64,000 nt of DNA from an uncultured Clostridia bacterium (GTDB taxonomy: Bacteria; Bacillota; Clostridia; TANB77; CAG-508), in the NCBI GenBank assembly GCA_948678575.1, contig CAPPGO010000003.1, forward strand, positions 144,563 to 208,562. Direction: 5' to 3'. The notes below the pieces were generated by a model. It did not search any database, had not been told where the DNA came from, and saw only the letters and a list, made by a program, of their open reading frames with translations. The position numbers and the translations under genes were made by a program. Within the stretch, counting starts at the first letter, position 1; every line of letters starts with the position of its first letter. Of this stretch, positions 27,219-36,589 are shown piece after piece.

Positions 27219-27638
27219 TTAAAATTTGAATAAATTTAAACCAATATCTTCATCTTTATATCTATCTACTTCTCCATTAATAACATATATAATCATTTCA
27301 CAAGTTGCACTAACTATTGCTTTATTTAAGTGTCCGCCAAATACTTTGCCTTCTATATCTCCTGCTGACATATGTAAATGACTATAAAACTCTCCATTCA
27401 TTGTATTAATTGTACCAGTTAATGATACTATTTCAAAATCACCTTTAAATTCATTAGCATAATACTTTTTCTCACCTGTTTTAAATACTCCAACTGTAAA
27501 TTCTCCTACTGCACCCAAAGCATTAATATTAGCCAATTTTATATTTTCTTTTAATGCTATATTTTTTACTTGTTCAAGAATTTCTTCACCTTTATCTATT
27601 CTTGCAATAATTTTATCATCAAATTTTCTATATTCCAT
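27219..27638 (-). CDS. PCC/DUF296-domain protein
   Basis: A 139-residue single-domain PCC (DUF296) protein with the conserved SHLHMSAGDIEGKVFGGHL region, similar to bacterial PD1-like proteins. These form trimers; the bacterial function is not established. The ATG at 27638 follows GTGGAGG. The longer frame to 27698 would run into the tRNA-Arg gene and is rejected. Confidence 0.85.
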   Translation of the reverse strand: MEYRKFDDKIIARIDKGEEILEQVKNIALKENIKLANINALGAVGEFTVGVFKTGEKKYYANEFKGDFEIVSLTGTINTMNGEFYSHLHMSAGDIEGKVFGGHLNKAIVSATCEMIIYVINGEVDRYKDEDIGLNLFKF

Positions 27639-27668
27639 ATTTTCCTCCACATATCCAATATCTTTGCT

Positions 27669-27744
<76 letters not shown>

Positions 27745-27746
27745 AT

Positions 27747-27767
27747 AAAAGCTAATTTTCATTAGCT
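27747..27767 (-). terminator. Hairpin between the DUF1858 gene and tRNA-Arg
   Basis: The stem AGCTAAT/ATTAGCT (27750-27756 with 27761-27767, four-base loop) is followed by TTTT on the minus strand, five bases after the DUF1858 stop. It is a weak terminator or processing hairpin. Confidence 0.55.
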
Positions 27768-27772
27768 TCTTT

Positions 27773-27967
27773 TTATTCTTTTATATCTGCGTTTAATGTT
27801 TCAACTAATTCATCAACATCTATTCCATGTACTTCACAAGCTTCTTCCAAAGTTTCCATTTGTGATGCAGGACAACCTAAACAATGCATTCCAGCTTCTA
27901 ATAATATATCTGCTTTATCTGGATATTCTTGTAATAAATCACCAATTTTTGTTGTTTTTTCAATCAC
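27773..27967 (-). CDS. DUF1858-domain small protein
   Basis: A 64-residue DUF1858 protein with the paired cysteines HCLGCPAS. The domain is often found alone or fused to hybrid-cluster and iron-sulfur proteins, suggesting a redox or metal role. A GTG start at 27967 is chosen because AAGGAGGTG lies ideally upstream; the frame extension to 28033 is mostly hydrophobic and crosses that ribosome site. Its promoter region faces secretion operon 1, which is divergently transcribed. Confidence 0.85.
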   Translation of the reverse strand: MIEKTTKIGDLLQEYPDKADILLEAGMHCLGCPASQMETLEEACEVHGIDVDELVETLNADIKE

Positions 27968-28026
27968 TTTAAGCACCTCCTTAAAAGTATTTCTAAAATA
28001 TTTTAACATAAATTTTAAAAAAAGTA

Positions 28027-28055
28027 TAGACAAACCAAAAAAAATATTGTATTAT
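28027..28055 (+). promoter_or_regulatory. Promoter of type IV secretion operon 1
   Basis: TAGACA (28027-28032), a 17-base spacer and TATTAT (28050-28055). The predicted RNA starts near 28062, three bases before a near-perfect anti-16S ribosome site. Confidence 0.65.
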
Positions 28056-28081
28056 AGTCCAAACAGAAAGAAGGTGATACT

Positions 28082-28225
28082 ATTACATTTTTAACTCATC
28101 TGTTTTTTATTAGTTTTTTACTTTATATTTTTATTATTTCATTTACTTTTTATTATCTATTTGAGTTATTCTTTACTCAAAATCAGCAAGGTTCAAAATT
28201 AAAATTAAAACAAAAATTACATTAG
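28082..28225 (+). CDS. Small single-pass membrane protein with an ATT start, secretion operon 1
   Basis: A 47-residue frame begins with ATT at 28082. AGAAAGAAGGTGAT (28065-28078) matches 13 of 14 bases of the perfect 16S anti-Shine-Dalgarno complement, with a seven-base spacing, and no ATG/GTG/TTG lies in frame nearby. The product is one hydrophobic helix (about residues 7-31) followed by a Gln/Lys-rich tail. Its stop overlaps the ribosome site of the virD4-like gene, so it is probably translated as the first gene of the operon. Function is unknown; the best guess is a small accessory membrane subunit. Without a standard start codon this remains a prediction. Confidence 0.5.
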   Translation: MTFLTHLFFISFLLYIFIISFTFYYLFELFFTQNQQGSKLKLKQKLH

Positions 28226-28233
28226 GAGGAATT

Positions 28234-29963
28234 TTGAAAAAAATTATTTATACAATTATTAACTTTTGTTTACCCTGTATAATTCTGCTCTTTTTACTTT
28301 TTATTGTATTTTTTCCTATATTAACTGCAAATTCATTTATTTTTCCTTATGCCATTAATCCATTTGACATCTGTTTACAATATCCCGAGGTTTGGAATTT
28401 TTTAAAACTATCATATTTTATTAGCTTTATTCTATGCTATTTAATAGTATATATTTATATTATGAATAATATTCACAAGTATAAAACTATGAAAGAAATA
28501 TCACAAGATGAATGTGAAATAGTTGATAATTCTAAACTTTACTTAAAAATTGGAAAAACAGAAAATGGAAACATAAAATATATTCATGAAAATCGGTTTA
28601 TATCAAAATATTCTTATCACTGGCACTATTGGAAGTGGTAAAACCTCTTCTGCTATGTATCCTTTTACCAAGCAACTTATCTCATACTCAGCTAGTAATC
28701 AAAATGAAAAACTCGCACTTTTAATTTTAGATGTTAAAGGCAATTATTATCAAAAAGTATTAGAATATGCATCTTTATATAATCGTTCAAAAGATATTAT
28801 TTTAATTGATTTAAGTGGAAAATATTGCTATAACCCATTGGACAAGCCAAATTTAAAACCTATTGTCCTAGCTAACAGATTAAAAACTATTCTTACTTTA
28901 TTTAGTCCTAATAATAGCGAATCTTACTGGTTAGATAAAGCAGAACAAATTTTAACTGAATGTATTAAATTGTGTAGATTATATAATAACAATTATGTCA
29001 CATTTACTGAAATACACAAACTTATTATGTTTCAATATTACTATTTAGAAAAATTACGGAGATGTTAGAAAGCTTTTTCAAACAGGTAAATTATCAAAAG
29101 CACAAGTTTTTGATTTATTATCTTGTATAGAATTTTTCGAAAAAGAATTTTATACACTAGATCAAAGAACTCTATCTATTTTAAAATCTGAAATCAGTCG
29201 TATTACTAGTATTTTCGTATCTGATTATACTGTTTCAAAAACATTTTGTCCTACAAAAGAAAATATAAATTTTAACGGATTTGAAGATGTCCTAAATTCC
29301 GGAAAAATAGTAGTATTAAATATGAATATTGCTGAATATAAAAATCTATCTAAAATTATTGCTGGATATTTAAAACTAGATTTTCAAACAGAGGTAATGT
29401 CTAGATTAAGTAATAATAAACCTATACGAAAAACTGCTTTTATAAGTGATGAATATCATGAATATGTAACAGCAACAGATTCCGATTTTTTTGCACAATC
29501 CAGAGAGGCAAAATGTATAAATATTGTTGCTACTCAAAGTTATTCTTCAATTTTAAATACTATTAAAGATGAAGCTACTACAAAAGTAATTCTGCAAAAT
29601 TTAATAAATAAATTATGGTTTCGAACTGATGATTTATTTACCATTGAAGAAGCTCAAAAACAAATTGGTAAAGAAGATAAAGAAAAAATTTCTACTACAA
29701 TTTCTGAAAATGCAAAAGAAACTAATTTTAGCTTTATCACAAATTCACTTATTTCACAAAATTCTAGTTTAAGTGAAAGCTATAATAAATATACTCAAAA
29801 CGATTTCATTTATGAAACCAATTTCTTTTCACAAAATTTAAAAACATTTGAATGTTTAGCATTCTTATCTAATGGTTTTAATATTTTAAAACCTACAAAA
29901 ATTACTATGTTTCCATATTTTAAGAAGGAGGTGTATTATGATAAAACAAAAAAACATTTATAA
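28234..29963 (+). CDS. VirD4/TraG-like type IV coupling ATPase, read through two +1 frameshifts at CGG
   Basis: Three consecutive frames join into one 575-residue coupling-protein ATPase. The TTG start at 28234 follows AGGAGGA. Two membrane helices (about 5-30 and 62-82) precede Walker A GTIGSGKTSS (near 129-138); later come a Walker B-like ISDEYHEY and the ATQSYSS motif. Break 1: GAA AAT CGG TTT at 28594-28596 (codon 121); skipping the C gives NGLYQN directly before the P-loop. Break 2: AAA TTA CGG AGA at 29057-29059; skipping the C gives EKLGDVRKLF. All motifs are intact and no other lesion is visible. VirD4 proteins feed substrates to the secretion channel. No relaxase is nearby. The gene overlaps the pilin-like gene by 26 bases. 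Confidence 0.82.
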
Positions 29964-30273
29964 CTTAATTTATATAATATTTGTAACTAGCATATTAATT
30001 TTTTCGTTTTCTTGTCAAGTAATTGCTAGTGATCCTAAACTTATAAGTACATTAAATGGTGCTTTTGAAAAATTAGAAAGTTATTTATTAAAACTTGCTA
30101 CTCCGGCAGCAGCTGTTGCAGTAGGCACTGGTGTATTCATGAAAAAATTTAGCTTTGGAGATGAAGAAAAAATTCGTACAGCTAAAAAATTAATTAGAGG
30201 TAGTTTATTTTCCTATGGTTTCATTCTTTGTGTAGACCTAGTTTTATCTTTAATAAAAACTTTATTATCATAA
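29938..30273 (+). CDS. VirB2/TrbC-like small membrane protein (pilin-like)
   Basis: 111 residues: an N-terminal signal or membrane segment (about 9-30, ending QVIAS), then two hydrophobic stretches, ATPAAAVAVGTGVF and SYGFILCVDLVLSLIKTLL, separated by a charged loop. Size, topology and the place between the virD4-like and virB6-like genes match VirB2/TrbC-type subunits of Gram-positive type IV systems. The ATG follows AAGGAGGTG. It is the only clear ATG start in this operon. Confidence 0.7.
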   Translation: MIKQKNIYNLIYIIFVTSILIFSFSCQVIASDPKLISTLNGAFEKLESYLLKLATPAAAVAVGTGVFMKKFSFGDEEKIRTAKKLIRGSLFSYGFILCVDLVLSLIKTLLS

Positions 30274-30282
30274 GGAGGTACT

Positions 30283-31161
30283 TTGGTAGAAGAAAAATTA
30301 AATTTAAGTGATGCAATTTTTAAATCTTTAAATGATATTTTTTCAAGACTTTTTTCATCTATTGATAATAGCATTTATTCATTATTAGATAATTTGTGCT
30401 TTATAAATACTGATATCTTAAATAATTCTGCAATTAGTAAATTACTTGGAAATAATGCCTCAGAAGGGTTTTTACTTATTTGCAATGCTTTAATTATTGG
30501 TTTTGTTTTATATTATGCAATTAATTTCTTATTTTCTCATTTAACATATACAAAAATATCCTCTCCCTCACAATTTTTCTTTAAATGTATTATATTTATT
30601 GCTTTAATGAATGCCTCTTTATGGATATGTACTGAAATTATAAATTTAATATCTATTATAACAAATCTTATTAGAGATATTGGCAAAAATTATTTTAACC
30701 AAGCAATTTCATTTTCTAATTTAATAAATACTATAAACACAAAAATATATATAAATACAGAAGAATTTTCTATTATATCTTTTGATGGAATTATAAAATC
30801 CTTTTGCACTATTGGACTTATTAATTTACTTTTTAATTATTCTTTAAGATATATTATGATACAAATTTTTATTCTTGTTAGTCCTTTTGCTTTTCTATCT
30901 TTAATCTCTGACAATTCTAGTTGGTTTTTCAAAGCATGGTTTCGTAGTTTTATATCTTTATTACTTGTACAAGTTTTAATATCTATAATTTTATGTTTAG
31001 CTTTATCTTTAAGTATTGATAATTCTAATTTTTCTAAACTTCTATTTATAGGAATTATTTATGCTTTAACTCGTGCAAACAATTATATGAAAGAAATTTT
31101 TGGTGGTATATCAACAGACATTTCTACTGGAATTTCTAATATAAAAAATTTAAGTAATTAA
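30283..31161 (+). CDS. VirB6/TrbL-like polytopic membrane protein
   Basis: 292 residues with about six membrane helices and a conserved-looking core LRYIMIQIFILVSPFAFLSL followed by NSSWFFKAWFRSFISLLLVQ. This arrangement is typical of TrbL/VirB6 inner-membrane channel subunits. A TTG start at 30283 has AAGGAGG upstream. It lies 9 bases after the pilin-like gene and 10 before the PrgI-like gene. Confidence 0.75.
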   Translation: MVEEKLNLSDAIFKSLNDIFSRLFSSIDNSIYSLLDNLCFINTDILNNSAISKLLGNNASEGFLLICNALIIGFVLYYAINFLFSHLTYTKISSPSQFFFKCIIFIALMNASLWICTEIINLISIITNLIRDIGKNYFNQAISFSNLINTINTKIYINTEEFSIISFDGIIKSFCTIGLINLLFNYSLRYIMIQIFILVSPFAFLSLISDNSSWFFKAWFRSFISLLLVQVLISIILCLALSLSIDNSNFSKLLFIGIIYALTRANNYMKEIFGGISTDISTGISNIKNLSN

Positions 31162-31171
31162 GGAGGTTTTA

Positions 31172-31474
31172 TTGAAATTTATTTTTCCAAAAAATTATAG
31201 TTTTAAATATAAATTATTAGGTTTTATAGATTATACCACTGCTATTTTAGATAGTATATTAGGATTTATATTATATTTTATATTATATTTTATATTAAGT
31301 ATTTTTATAAAATCTATTGCATCTCGAATTTATATTTTTATTATTATCTTTTTTCCTCTTGTTCTTTTTAGCATATTTGGATTAGGTAGAGAAAATTTAA
31401 TTTCTGTTATTTTGTACATGTATAATTTCTTTAAAAATCAAAATGTATATTTATACAACAAACACGTGGGCTGA
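31172..31474 (+). CDS. PrgI/VirB3-like membrane protein
   Basis: 100 residues with two close hydrophobic hairpins (about 20-50 and 55-75) and a C-terminal segment FFKNQNVYLYNK. This fits PrgI/VirB3 proteins, which normally precede VirB4. The TTG start follows AAGGAGG. The stop codon lies inside a hairpin. In other Gram-positive systems the next gene is virB4; here virB4 is 13 kb away on the other strand. Confidence 0.65.
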   Translation: MKFIFPKNYSFKYKLLGFIDYTTAILDSILGFILYFILYFILSIFIKSIASRIYIFIIIFFPLVLFSIFGLGRENLISVILYMYNFFKNQNVYLYNKHVG

Positions 31475-31530
31475 GATTATTAGCCCACGATACCCTATCA
31501 AAAGAGCACCTTTTATGGTGCTCTTTTTGA
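31465..31530 (+). terminator. Double hairpin terminator of secretion operon 1
   Basis: The first stem CGTGGGCT/AGCCCACG (31465-31472 with 31482-31489) includes the last stop codon. The second stem AAAGAGCACC/GGTGCTCTTT (31501-31510 with 31517-31526) is followed by T residues and is a classical terminator. Confidence 0.88.
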
Positions 31531-31624
31531 TTACATTTCCGCTTATCGTAAAAACTACACTTCGTTTATTTTTACTGCTCCAATGTATAAGTTATTTGTA
31601 TTTCACTTCGTTCAAACAGCTAAC

Positions 31625-32188
31625 TTATATATGAAATTTTTTTTCGAGTTCTACTTTTAATACCTCATGATTAAAAATTAATACAAATGATAAATTAGTA
31701 ATACATACCCATAAAGTAATTATATTCAAAAGTGGTAAATGAACAGATACTATACTTATAATAATATCGTATATTATACTAAACAAAATAATTAAAATTT
31801 CATAAATTGCATATTTCATATATTTTTTATATTTTATCATTGTTATTATAAGCATAGTAACATTACAAACCGAAATTACTATTGGTATTCCTATACTTAA
31901 TGACCATTTTTTAAATCCGAAAAAATAATCTATTATAAATATAAGTATAGAATCTCCAATCATTTGAAAAAAGATATATGAAGCTAAATTAACGCTTTTA
32001 TCTAATGCATATATTATTGAAAACCATAAATATATAACACTTGATATAACTACAATTGACCAATTTAATCTTGAACTAAATAATAAATTTATTGCCATTA
32101 ATACTACACTTAAAAAAATAGAAATAATCATCAAAATATTTGTAACCTCTCTACTTTTTTTAACATTAGTTATTTGTGGATATAGCAT
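31625..32188 (-). CDS. Polytopic membrane protein, DUF6320-like
   Basis: 187 residues with about six hydrophobic helices and a short cytoplasmic N-terminus (LYPQITNVKK). It is the third gene of an operon with a condensation-type acyltransferase and an esterase. The DUF6320 family typically accompanies such acyltransferases, which is the basis of the name. The start at 32188 is taken because TAATATG couples it to the upstream stop and GAGGTG lies just before; a longer start at 32209 is possible. Function is unknown, perhaps a membrane partner in ester or lipid synthesis. Confidence 0.72.
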   Translation of the reverse strand: MLYPQITNVKKSREVTNILMIISIFLSVVLMAINLLFSSRLNWSIVVISSVIYLWFSIIYALDKSVNLASYIFFQMIGDSILIFIIDYFFGFKKWSLSIGIPIVISVCNVTMLIITMIKYKKYMKYAIYEILIILFSIIYDIIISIVSVHLPLLNIITLWVCITNLSFVLIFNHEVLKVELEKKFHI

Positions 32189-32189
32189 A

Positions 32190-33455
32190 TTACACCTCAT
32201 TTCCTTCAATTTGTACTTCTATTCCTTGATTTTCTAAATTGGATTTTAATTTGTATTCTACATCCTTTTCTTCTATAACAGAAGCAAACGAAAACACCAT
32301 ATTATCCTCATAAGCACAAATTGTACATTTAATTTTTTCTACACTTTCAGGTGCAATAAGCAATAAAAATTTATCTATATATGGTTTATATTCTGATATA
32401 ATACCTACTCTACCTATATTAGACAAAGTTGTTGTATTATATTTTCTAAATTCTCTATGAGTTATAGAAACAACTACTTTTTTCAAAAATAGTGGCACTA
32501 ATTTTAATATAAAATTATTAGATAATCTTAAATTTACAGCTATTGTTTTTAATAATTCTTTTTCAGTGAGTTTTTCTTCAAATTGTTTTTTTACCTCTTC
32601 TAAAATATCTTCAAATTCAAAATATTTATTAGTATCAATTTTTATATCTATATATGAAAAAGAATTGCTACCAGTAGCTGACAGAAAATATTTTTTTAAA
32701 TTTACTGGTACTTGTATAATTATTTCTCTTTTACTTTTATCTTTTTTTACTCCTTCTTCGTGAATAGCATATATTAAATGTGCTGTTAAAAATTGAGTAA
32801 TTGTAGCATTTTTTGATTTTGCTATTTCTCTTACTTTACTAGAACTCATAAACTCATGAGTAACTGATACTACTCCTGGTGGTAGTAATCTTCCTTTTAA
32901 ATTATATGCTTTTTTTGATTCTCTCTTTGCTTTTATTTTTTTATCATAATTTTTAGTATATATATCTTCTGTTGTATATTTTACTTCTCTTTCCTTTGTT
33001 AAAGTCGTACTCACATTATTCAAATATTTCATTTCAATATAATTATAAGTTATTTCTTTTAAAAAATGTGTAGCACTATTTCCATCTGTTAAACAATGAA
33101 AAATATCTAAATTAATTTTACAATCAAAATAAGTTACTTTAAACAAATAATCATTATTAAGTGGTAAATCTATAAATCTACAAGGATAATCATTTTCTTC
33201 TTCAATTATTGGATTTTTGAAATTGTTTTCAAAATAATACCAAAATATTCCTTTTCTCATTCTAACTTTAAAAAATCTAAATTTATTTAATGATGTATTT
33301 ACTGCTTTTTCTAATATTTCTTTATCAATTTTATCTTTCAAAACAACAGATATTCTAAAAACTGTTTTGTATTTTTTAGTTGAAGCTAATGGAAAAAGTT
33401 TGGCATAATTATCAAGCTTTCTCCATTCTAATCCTTCTTTTCTTTTTAGTTTCAT
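32190..33455 (-). CDS. AATase/condensation-domain-like acyltransferase
   Basis: 421 residues. The HCLTDG sequence (DIFHCLTDGNSA, near residue 115) is the HxxxDG active-site motif of the CoA-dependent acyltransferase superfamily (alcohol acetyltransferases, wax-ester synthases, NRPS condensation domains). The whole-length pattern, including an N-terminal YAKLFPLAST segment, suggests an O-acyltransferase of the AATase group. It lies between an HSL-type esterase and a membrane protein, suggesting an acyl-ester pathway. The acceptor alcohol is unknown. Confidence 0.82.
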   Translation of the reverse strand: MKLKRKEGLEWRKLDNYAKLFPLASTKKYKTVFRISVVLKDKIDKEILEKAVNTSLNKFRFFKVRMRKGIFWYYFENNFKNPIIEEENDYPCRFIDLPLNNDYLFKVTYFDCKINLDIFHCLTDGNSATHFLKEITYNYIEMKYLNNVSTTLTKEREVKYTTEDIYTKNYDKKIKAKRESKKAYNLKGRLLPPGVVSVTHEFMSSSKVREIAKSKNATITQFLTAHLIYAIHEEGVKKDKSKREIIIQVPVNLKKYFLSATGSNSFSYIDIKIDTNKYFEFEDILEEVKKQFEEKLTEKELLKTIAVNLRLSNNFILKLVPLFLKKVVVSITHREFRKYNTTTLSNIGRVGIISEYKPYIDKFLLLIAPESVEKIKCTICAYEDNMVFSFASVIEEKDVEYKLKSNLENQGIEVQIEGNEV

Positions 33456-33457
33456 TC

Positions 33458-34408
33458 TTAGCCTTTCTCATATAATAATTTAACAATATCTTCAAATGTT
33501 TCTTTTGCTGAATAAACATTTTTATTTTCAATATGCGTCATCCAAATATGAATTGCTTTCTTTTTCTCTCTTAAATCTATATCTACACCTAATTTTTTAG
33601 TCTTTTCTATAAATTTATGTACATCTGGATTTAACATATCATAAGTCCCTGTATATATTGTAATATTTTTTAACTTATCTACTGGCCCTAAAATAGGATT
33701 TACTAAATAACTCTCCATTCCGTCTATACCAGCATAATGTCTACCAGCAATTTTTAATGCTTCTTTTAATAATACTGGATCTACTTTCTCTTTTTCTTCT
33801 ATTTCAGGATTTGTCATTGTAACATCTAACCATGGAGATAATAAAATCGTTTTGTATGGCATAACACCATTTTCTTCTCCTATTTTTTGCAATAGTCCAA
33901 GCGCCATTCCTCCACCAGCAGAATCTCCCATAAAAATTAAATTTTCATTTCCAACTTTTTTTATAGTTTCTTTATACAAAGGTTCTATCATATCAAAAAC
34001 TTCTTTATATGTATTTTTAGGTGTTAATGGATAATCTGGTAATATAAGAGTCATACCTGTTCTATCAACAATTTCTTCTAAAAATTGCCAATGCTTATAA
34101 GTTGCTTCCATTACATAAGCTCCACCATGTAAATATAAAATATATTTGTCACTCTTTTTATTTTCCTTTGAAGTTATTACAAACACTTTTCTGTTTTTGA
34201 ATTTTTCTTCTTTAACATTATATTGTATAATTGTACGAATTGGAGGCTTAGCTTGTATATCAACAATAAAAAAAGGTACAATTAAAAGCAAAGCAAGTAC
34301 AATTAATAAAGCTAAATATATTTTTAAAAATTCAACATTTACTAAAAATAAAATAACCATTATTGCTATTATTATAATTGCAATTGTAAACATATATCTT
34401 TTTTTCAT
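33458..34408 (-). CDS. HSL-family alpha/beta hydrolase with two N-terminal membrane segments
   Basis: A 316-residue esterase/lipase of the hormone-sensitive-lipase group: oxyanion motif LHGGAYV, nucleophile GDSAGGG, acid region TGTYDML, and His in AIHIWM. The first roughly 55 residues form two hydrophobic helices, placing the enzyme at the membrane. The ATG at 34408 follows GGAGCAAAT; the extension to 34441 is not needed. It is the first gene of the operon with the acyltransferase, whose start lies 2 bases after its stop. Confidence 0.86.
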   Translation of the reverse strand: MKKRYMFTIAIIIIAIMVILFLVNVEFLKIYLALLIVLALLLIVPFFIVDIQAKPPIRTIIQYNVKEEKFKNRKVFVITSKENKKSDKYILYLHGGAYVMEATYKHWQFLEEIVDRTGMTLILPDYPLTPKNTYKEVFDMIEPLYKETIKKVGNENLIFMGDSAGGGMALGLLQKIGEENGVMPYKTILLSPWLDVTMTNPEIEEKEKVDPVLLKEALKIAGRHYAGIDGMESYLVNPILGPVDKLKNITIYTGTYDMLNPDVHKFIEKTKKLGVDIDLREKKKAIHIWMTHIENKNVYSAKETFEDIVKLLYEKG

Positions 34409-34481
34409 ATTTGCTCCATTTCTTATTGTATATAATATCAAAAAAATTTTTTTATGTATATAGATTTTTCGTTTTTTATAT

Positions 34482-34509
34482 TGTAATTATAAAATTAAAA
34501 TGATATAAT
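34482..34509 (+). promoter_or_regulatory. Promoter of dnaD-dnaC
   Basis: TTGTAA (34482-34487), a 16-base spacer and TATAAT (34504-34509), with the gene start 50 bases downstream. Confidence 0.6.
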
Positions 34510-34558
34510 TTCGATACTGTACAAAAGATAAATAATTTTTTTAAAAGGGGTTTTGCAA

Positions 34559-35518
34559 ATGAAATTAGAACATAGTGACAAATCTCTATTATTTTCTAGT
34601 ACAGAGGTTCCAGATGTATTTTTTACAGAACATGTACCTTCAATGAATGGTAATTTTTTGAAGGTTTATTTATATGTTCTTTTTCTTTCGAAGCATAATA
34701 AAGATGTCAAAAAAAATGATTTATCTAAACGATTAGGACTTCCATATCCTGATATTCAAGATGCTTTAAATTATTTAGAAGAACAACAACTTCTTATAAA
34801 ATTACCAGATGGTTATTCTATTGCAAATATCCAAGAATTAGAACTTACTAAATTATATTCTCCAAAAGTTACTTCTTCTCCGGAGGATATTGAAAAAAGT
34901 CGTCAAAATCAATATAGAGCACAAGCTATTGAGAATATAAACACATTATTCTTCCAAGGTGTAATGAGCCCTACTTGGTACAATGATATTGACCTTTGGT
35001 TTAATAAATATGGTTTTGATGAACAAGTTATGTTAGCATTATTTAATTATTGTGCTGAAAATAGAGCTCTCCATCGTGCATATATACAAACTGTTGCTGA
35101 TGCATGGGCAAGTCATAATATTAAAAATTTCAATGATTTAGAAGCTTATGAATTAAAACAAGATAAATTAAATAGTATAAAAAAAGAAATTTCTCAAAAA
35201 TTGCGTTTATCTCGCAATCTTACATCATTTGATGAAGATTATATAATAAAATGGATAAATGATTATAAATACGATATGTCTATAATTGAATTAGCATTGA
35301 AAAAGACTTCTTCAATGAGTAGCATTAGTTTTGAATATTTTGATAAAGTTCTTACAGATTGGCATGAAAAAGGTTTAAATTCTGTTGAAGATATTTTACA
35401 ATATCAACAATCTAAAAAAGAACAAACGAAAAAAATTAAACAAATAGAAAAAAAGATACCAGAATACAGTTATACTCAAAGCACATTCGACAATTTGGAA
35501 TCTTTATATGATAATTAA
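34559..35518 (+). CDS. dnaD: DnaD-like replication initiation protein
   Basis: 319 residues. The N-terminal part resembles a winged helix (NGNFLKVYLYVLFLSKH, then NDLSKRLGLPYPDIQDALNYL); two DnaD/DnaB2-type helical modules follow (near 130-185 and 215-265), with the family-like IIKWINDYKYDMSIIELALKK. DnaD bridges DnaA at the origin and helicase loading in Firmicutes. The ATG at 34559 is preferred to a TTG six bases earlier because AAAAGGGG is better spaced. Twelve bases separate it from the helicase loader gene. Confidence 0.9.
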   Translation: MKLEHSDKSLLFSSTEVPDVFFTEHVPSMNGNFLKVYLYVLFLSKHNKDVKKNDLSKRLGLPYPDIQDALNYLEEQQLLIKLPDGYSIANIQELELTKLYSPKVTSSPEDIEKSRQNQYRAQAIENINTLFFQGVMSPTWYNDIDLWFNKYGFDEQVMLALFNYCAENRALHRAYIQTVADAWASHNIKNFNDLEAYELKQDKLNSIKKEISQKLRLSRNLTSFDEDYIIKWINDYKYDMSIIELALKKTSSMSSISFEYFDKVLTDWHEKGLNSVEDILQYQQSKKEQTKKIKQIEKKIPEYSYTQSTFDNLESLYDN

Positions 35519-35530
35519 TTGGAGGATTAA

Positions 35531-36556
35531 ATGGAAAAATCACTGCTAAAACAAGTTTTATATGAATATGAAAAAAAACGAGATATAGCAAATATTAAAG
35601 CTAATGAAAGAAAACAAGAACTTTTAGCAGTCAATCCTAGATTATCAGAAATTGAAGATGAATTATCAAAAATTTCTATTCAAACAGCAAAATCAATTTT
35701 AATTTCTAACGAAGAAGAAAAAAATAAATTATTATCAGACCTAAAAAAGAAAACTAATGCACTTATAAAGGAAAAAAATGCTTTTTTAAAATCTTTATCA
35801 AAGGATTCTGGTTTCCTTAATCCACAATTTGAGTGCAAAATGTGTAAAGATACTGGATATGTTTTAAGAGATGGAAAATCTACAATGTGTACTTGCTTAA
35901 AACAACGAATTTATGACATTGCTTATAATAAATCTAATATGGGAAATTTGGAAAGAGAAAACTTTTCTACATTTGATCTTAGATTTTTTTCAGATAAACC
36001 TAATAAAGAATTATACAAATCAGATATCTCACCAAGACAAAATATCAATTTAATTAGAGAAAAAGCAGAAAATTTTATTAACAATTTTGACAATCCAGTT
36101 GAAAAAAATTTGCTTTTTATTGGTAATACTGGCTTAGGAAAAACTTTCCTTACTAATTGTATTGCTAATGAAATATTAAAACAAGGAAAAACAGTTTTAT
36201 ATCAAACTGCACCAGTAATGTTAAATACTATTATTGATGCAAAATTTGGAAAACAAAATTCTAATATAGATTTATTAGACAATATATTAAATGTAGATTT
36301 GCTTATTATTGATGATTTAGGTACAGAAACTGTAAATAATTATAAAATTGAAGAATTATTCACTATTATAAATACAAGACTTTTAAATCAAAATCATAAA
36401 ATTACTAAAACAATTATATCTACAAATCTTACAGCAGAAGAACTTTTTCAAACTTATACTACTCGTATTGGTTCTAGATTAGCTGGTTATTATCGTTTTT
36501 TACGATTCTTTGGCGAAGATTTAAGAATGAGAAAATCTAAGAAAAATATAGAATAA
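35531..36556 (+). CDS. dnaC: DnaC/DnaI-like helicase loader ATPase
   Basis: 341 residues. An N-terminal helical region with a cysteine cluster (CKMCKDTG, then MCTCLKQR; a likely zinc site) leads to an AAA+ core with Walker A IGNTGLGKTFLTN, Walker B LLIIDDLGTE and sensor IISTNLT, plus the arginine-finger region YTTRIGSRL. It loads the replicative helicase. It is encoded with dnaD and runs against the direction of replication, unusual for a core replication gene this close to oriC. Confidence 0.93.
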   Translation: MEKSLLKQVLYEYEKKRDIANIKANERKQELLAVNPRLSEIEDELSKISIQTAKSILISNEEEKNKLLSDLKKKTNALIKEKNAFLKSLSKDSGFLNPQFECKMCKDTGYVLRDGKSTMCTCLKQRIYDIAYNKSNMGNLERENFSTFDLRFFSDKPNKELYKSDISPRQNINLIREKAENFINNFDNPVEKNLLFIGNTGLGKTFLTNCIANEILKQGKTVLYQTAPVMLNTIIDAKFGKQNSNIDLLDNILNVDLLIIDDLGTETVNNYKIEELFTIINTRLLNQNHKITKTIISTNLTAEELFQTYTTRIGSRLAGYYRFLRFFGEDLRMRKSKKNIE

Positions 36557-36561
36557 TAGTT

Positions 36562-36585
36562 AAAAGCCTGCTCATGCAGGCTTTT
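36562..36585. terminator. Bidirectional terminator between dnaC and the histidine kinase
   Basis: A 10-bp stem AAAAGCCTGC/GCAGGCTTTT (36562-36571 with 36576-36585, loop TCAT) has T runs on both strands. It serves converging dnaC (plus) and the kinase (minus). Confidence 0.9.
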
Positions 36586-36589
36586 TTGA

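Noticed and set aside
28234..31474. Recent integrative conjugative element
   Set aside because: No integrase, relaxase, direct repeats or tRNA-target duplication is seen around either secretion operon, although tRNA-Arg lies only about 0.3 kb from operon 1.
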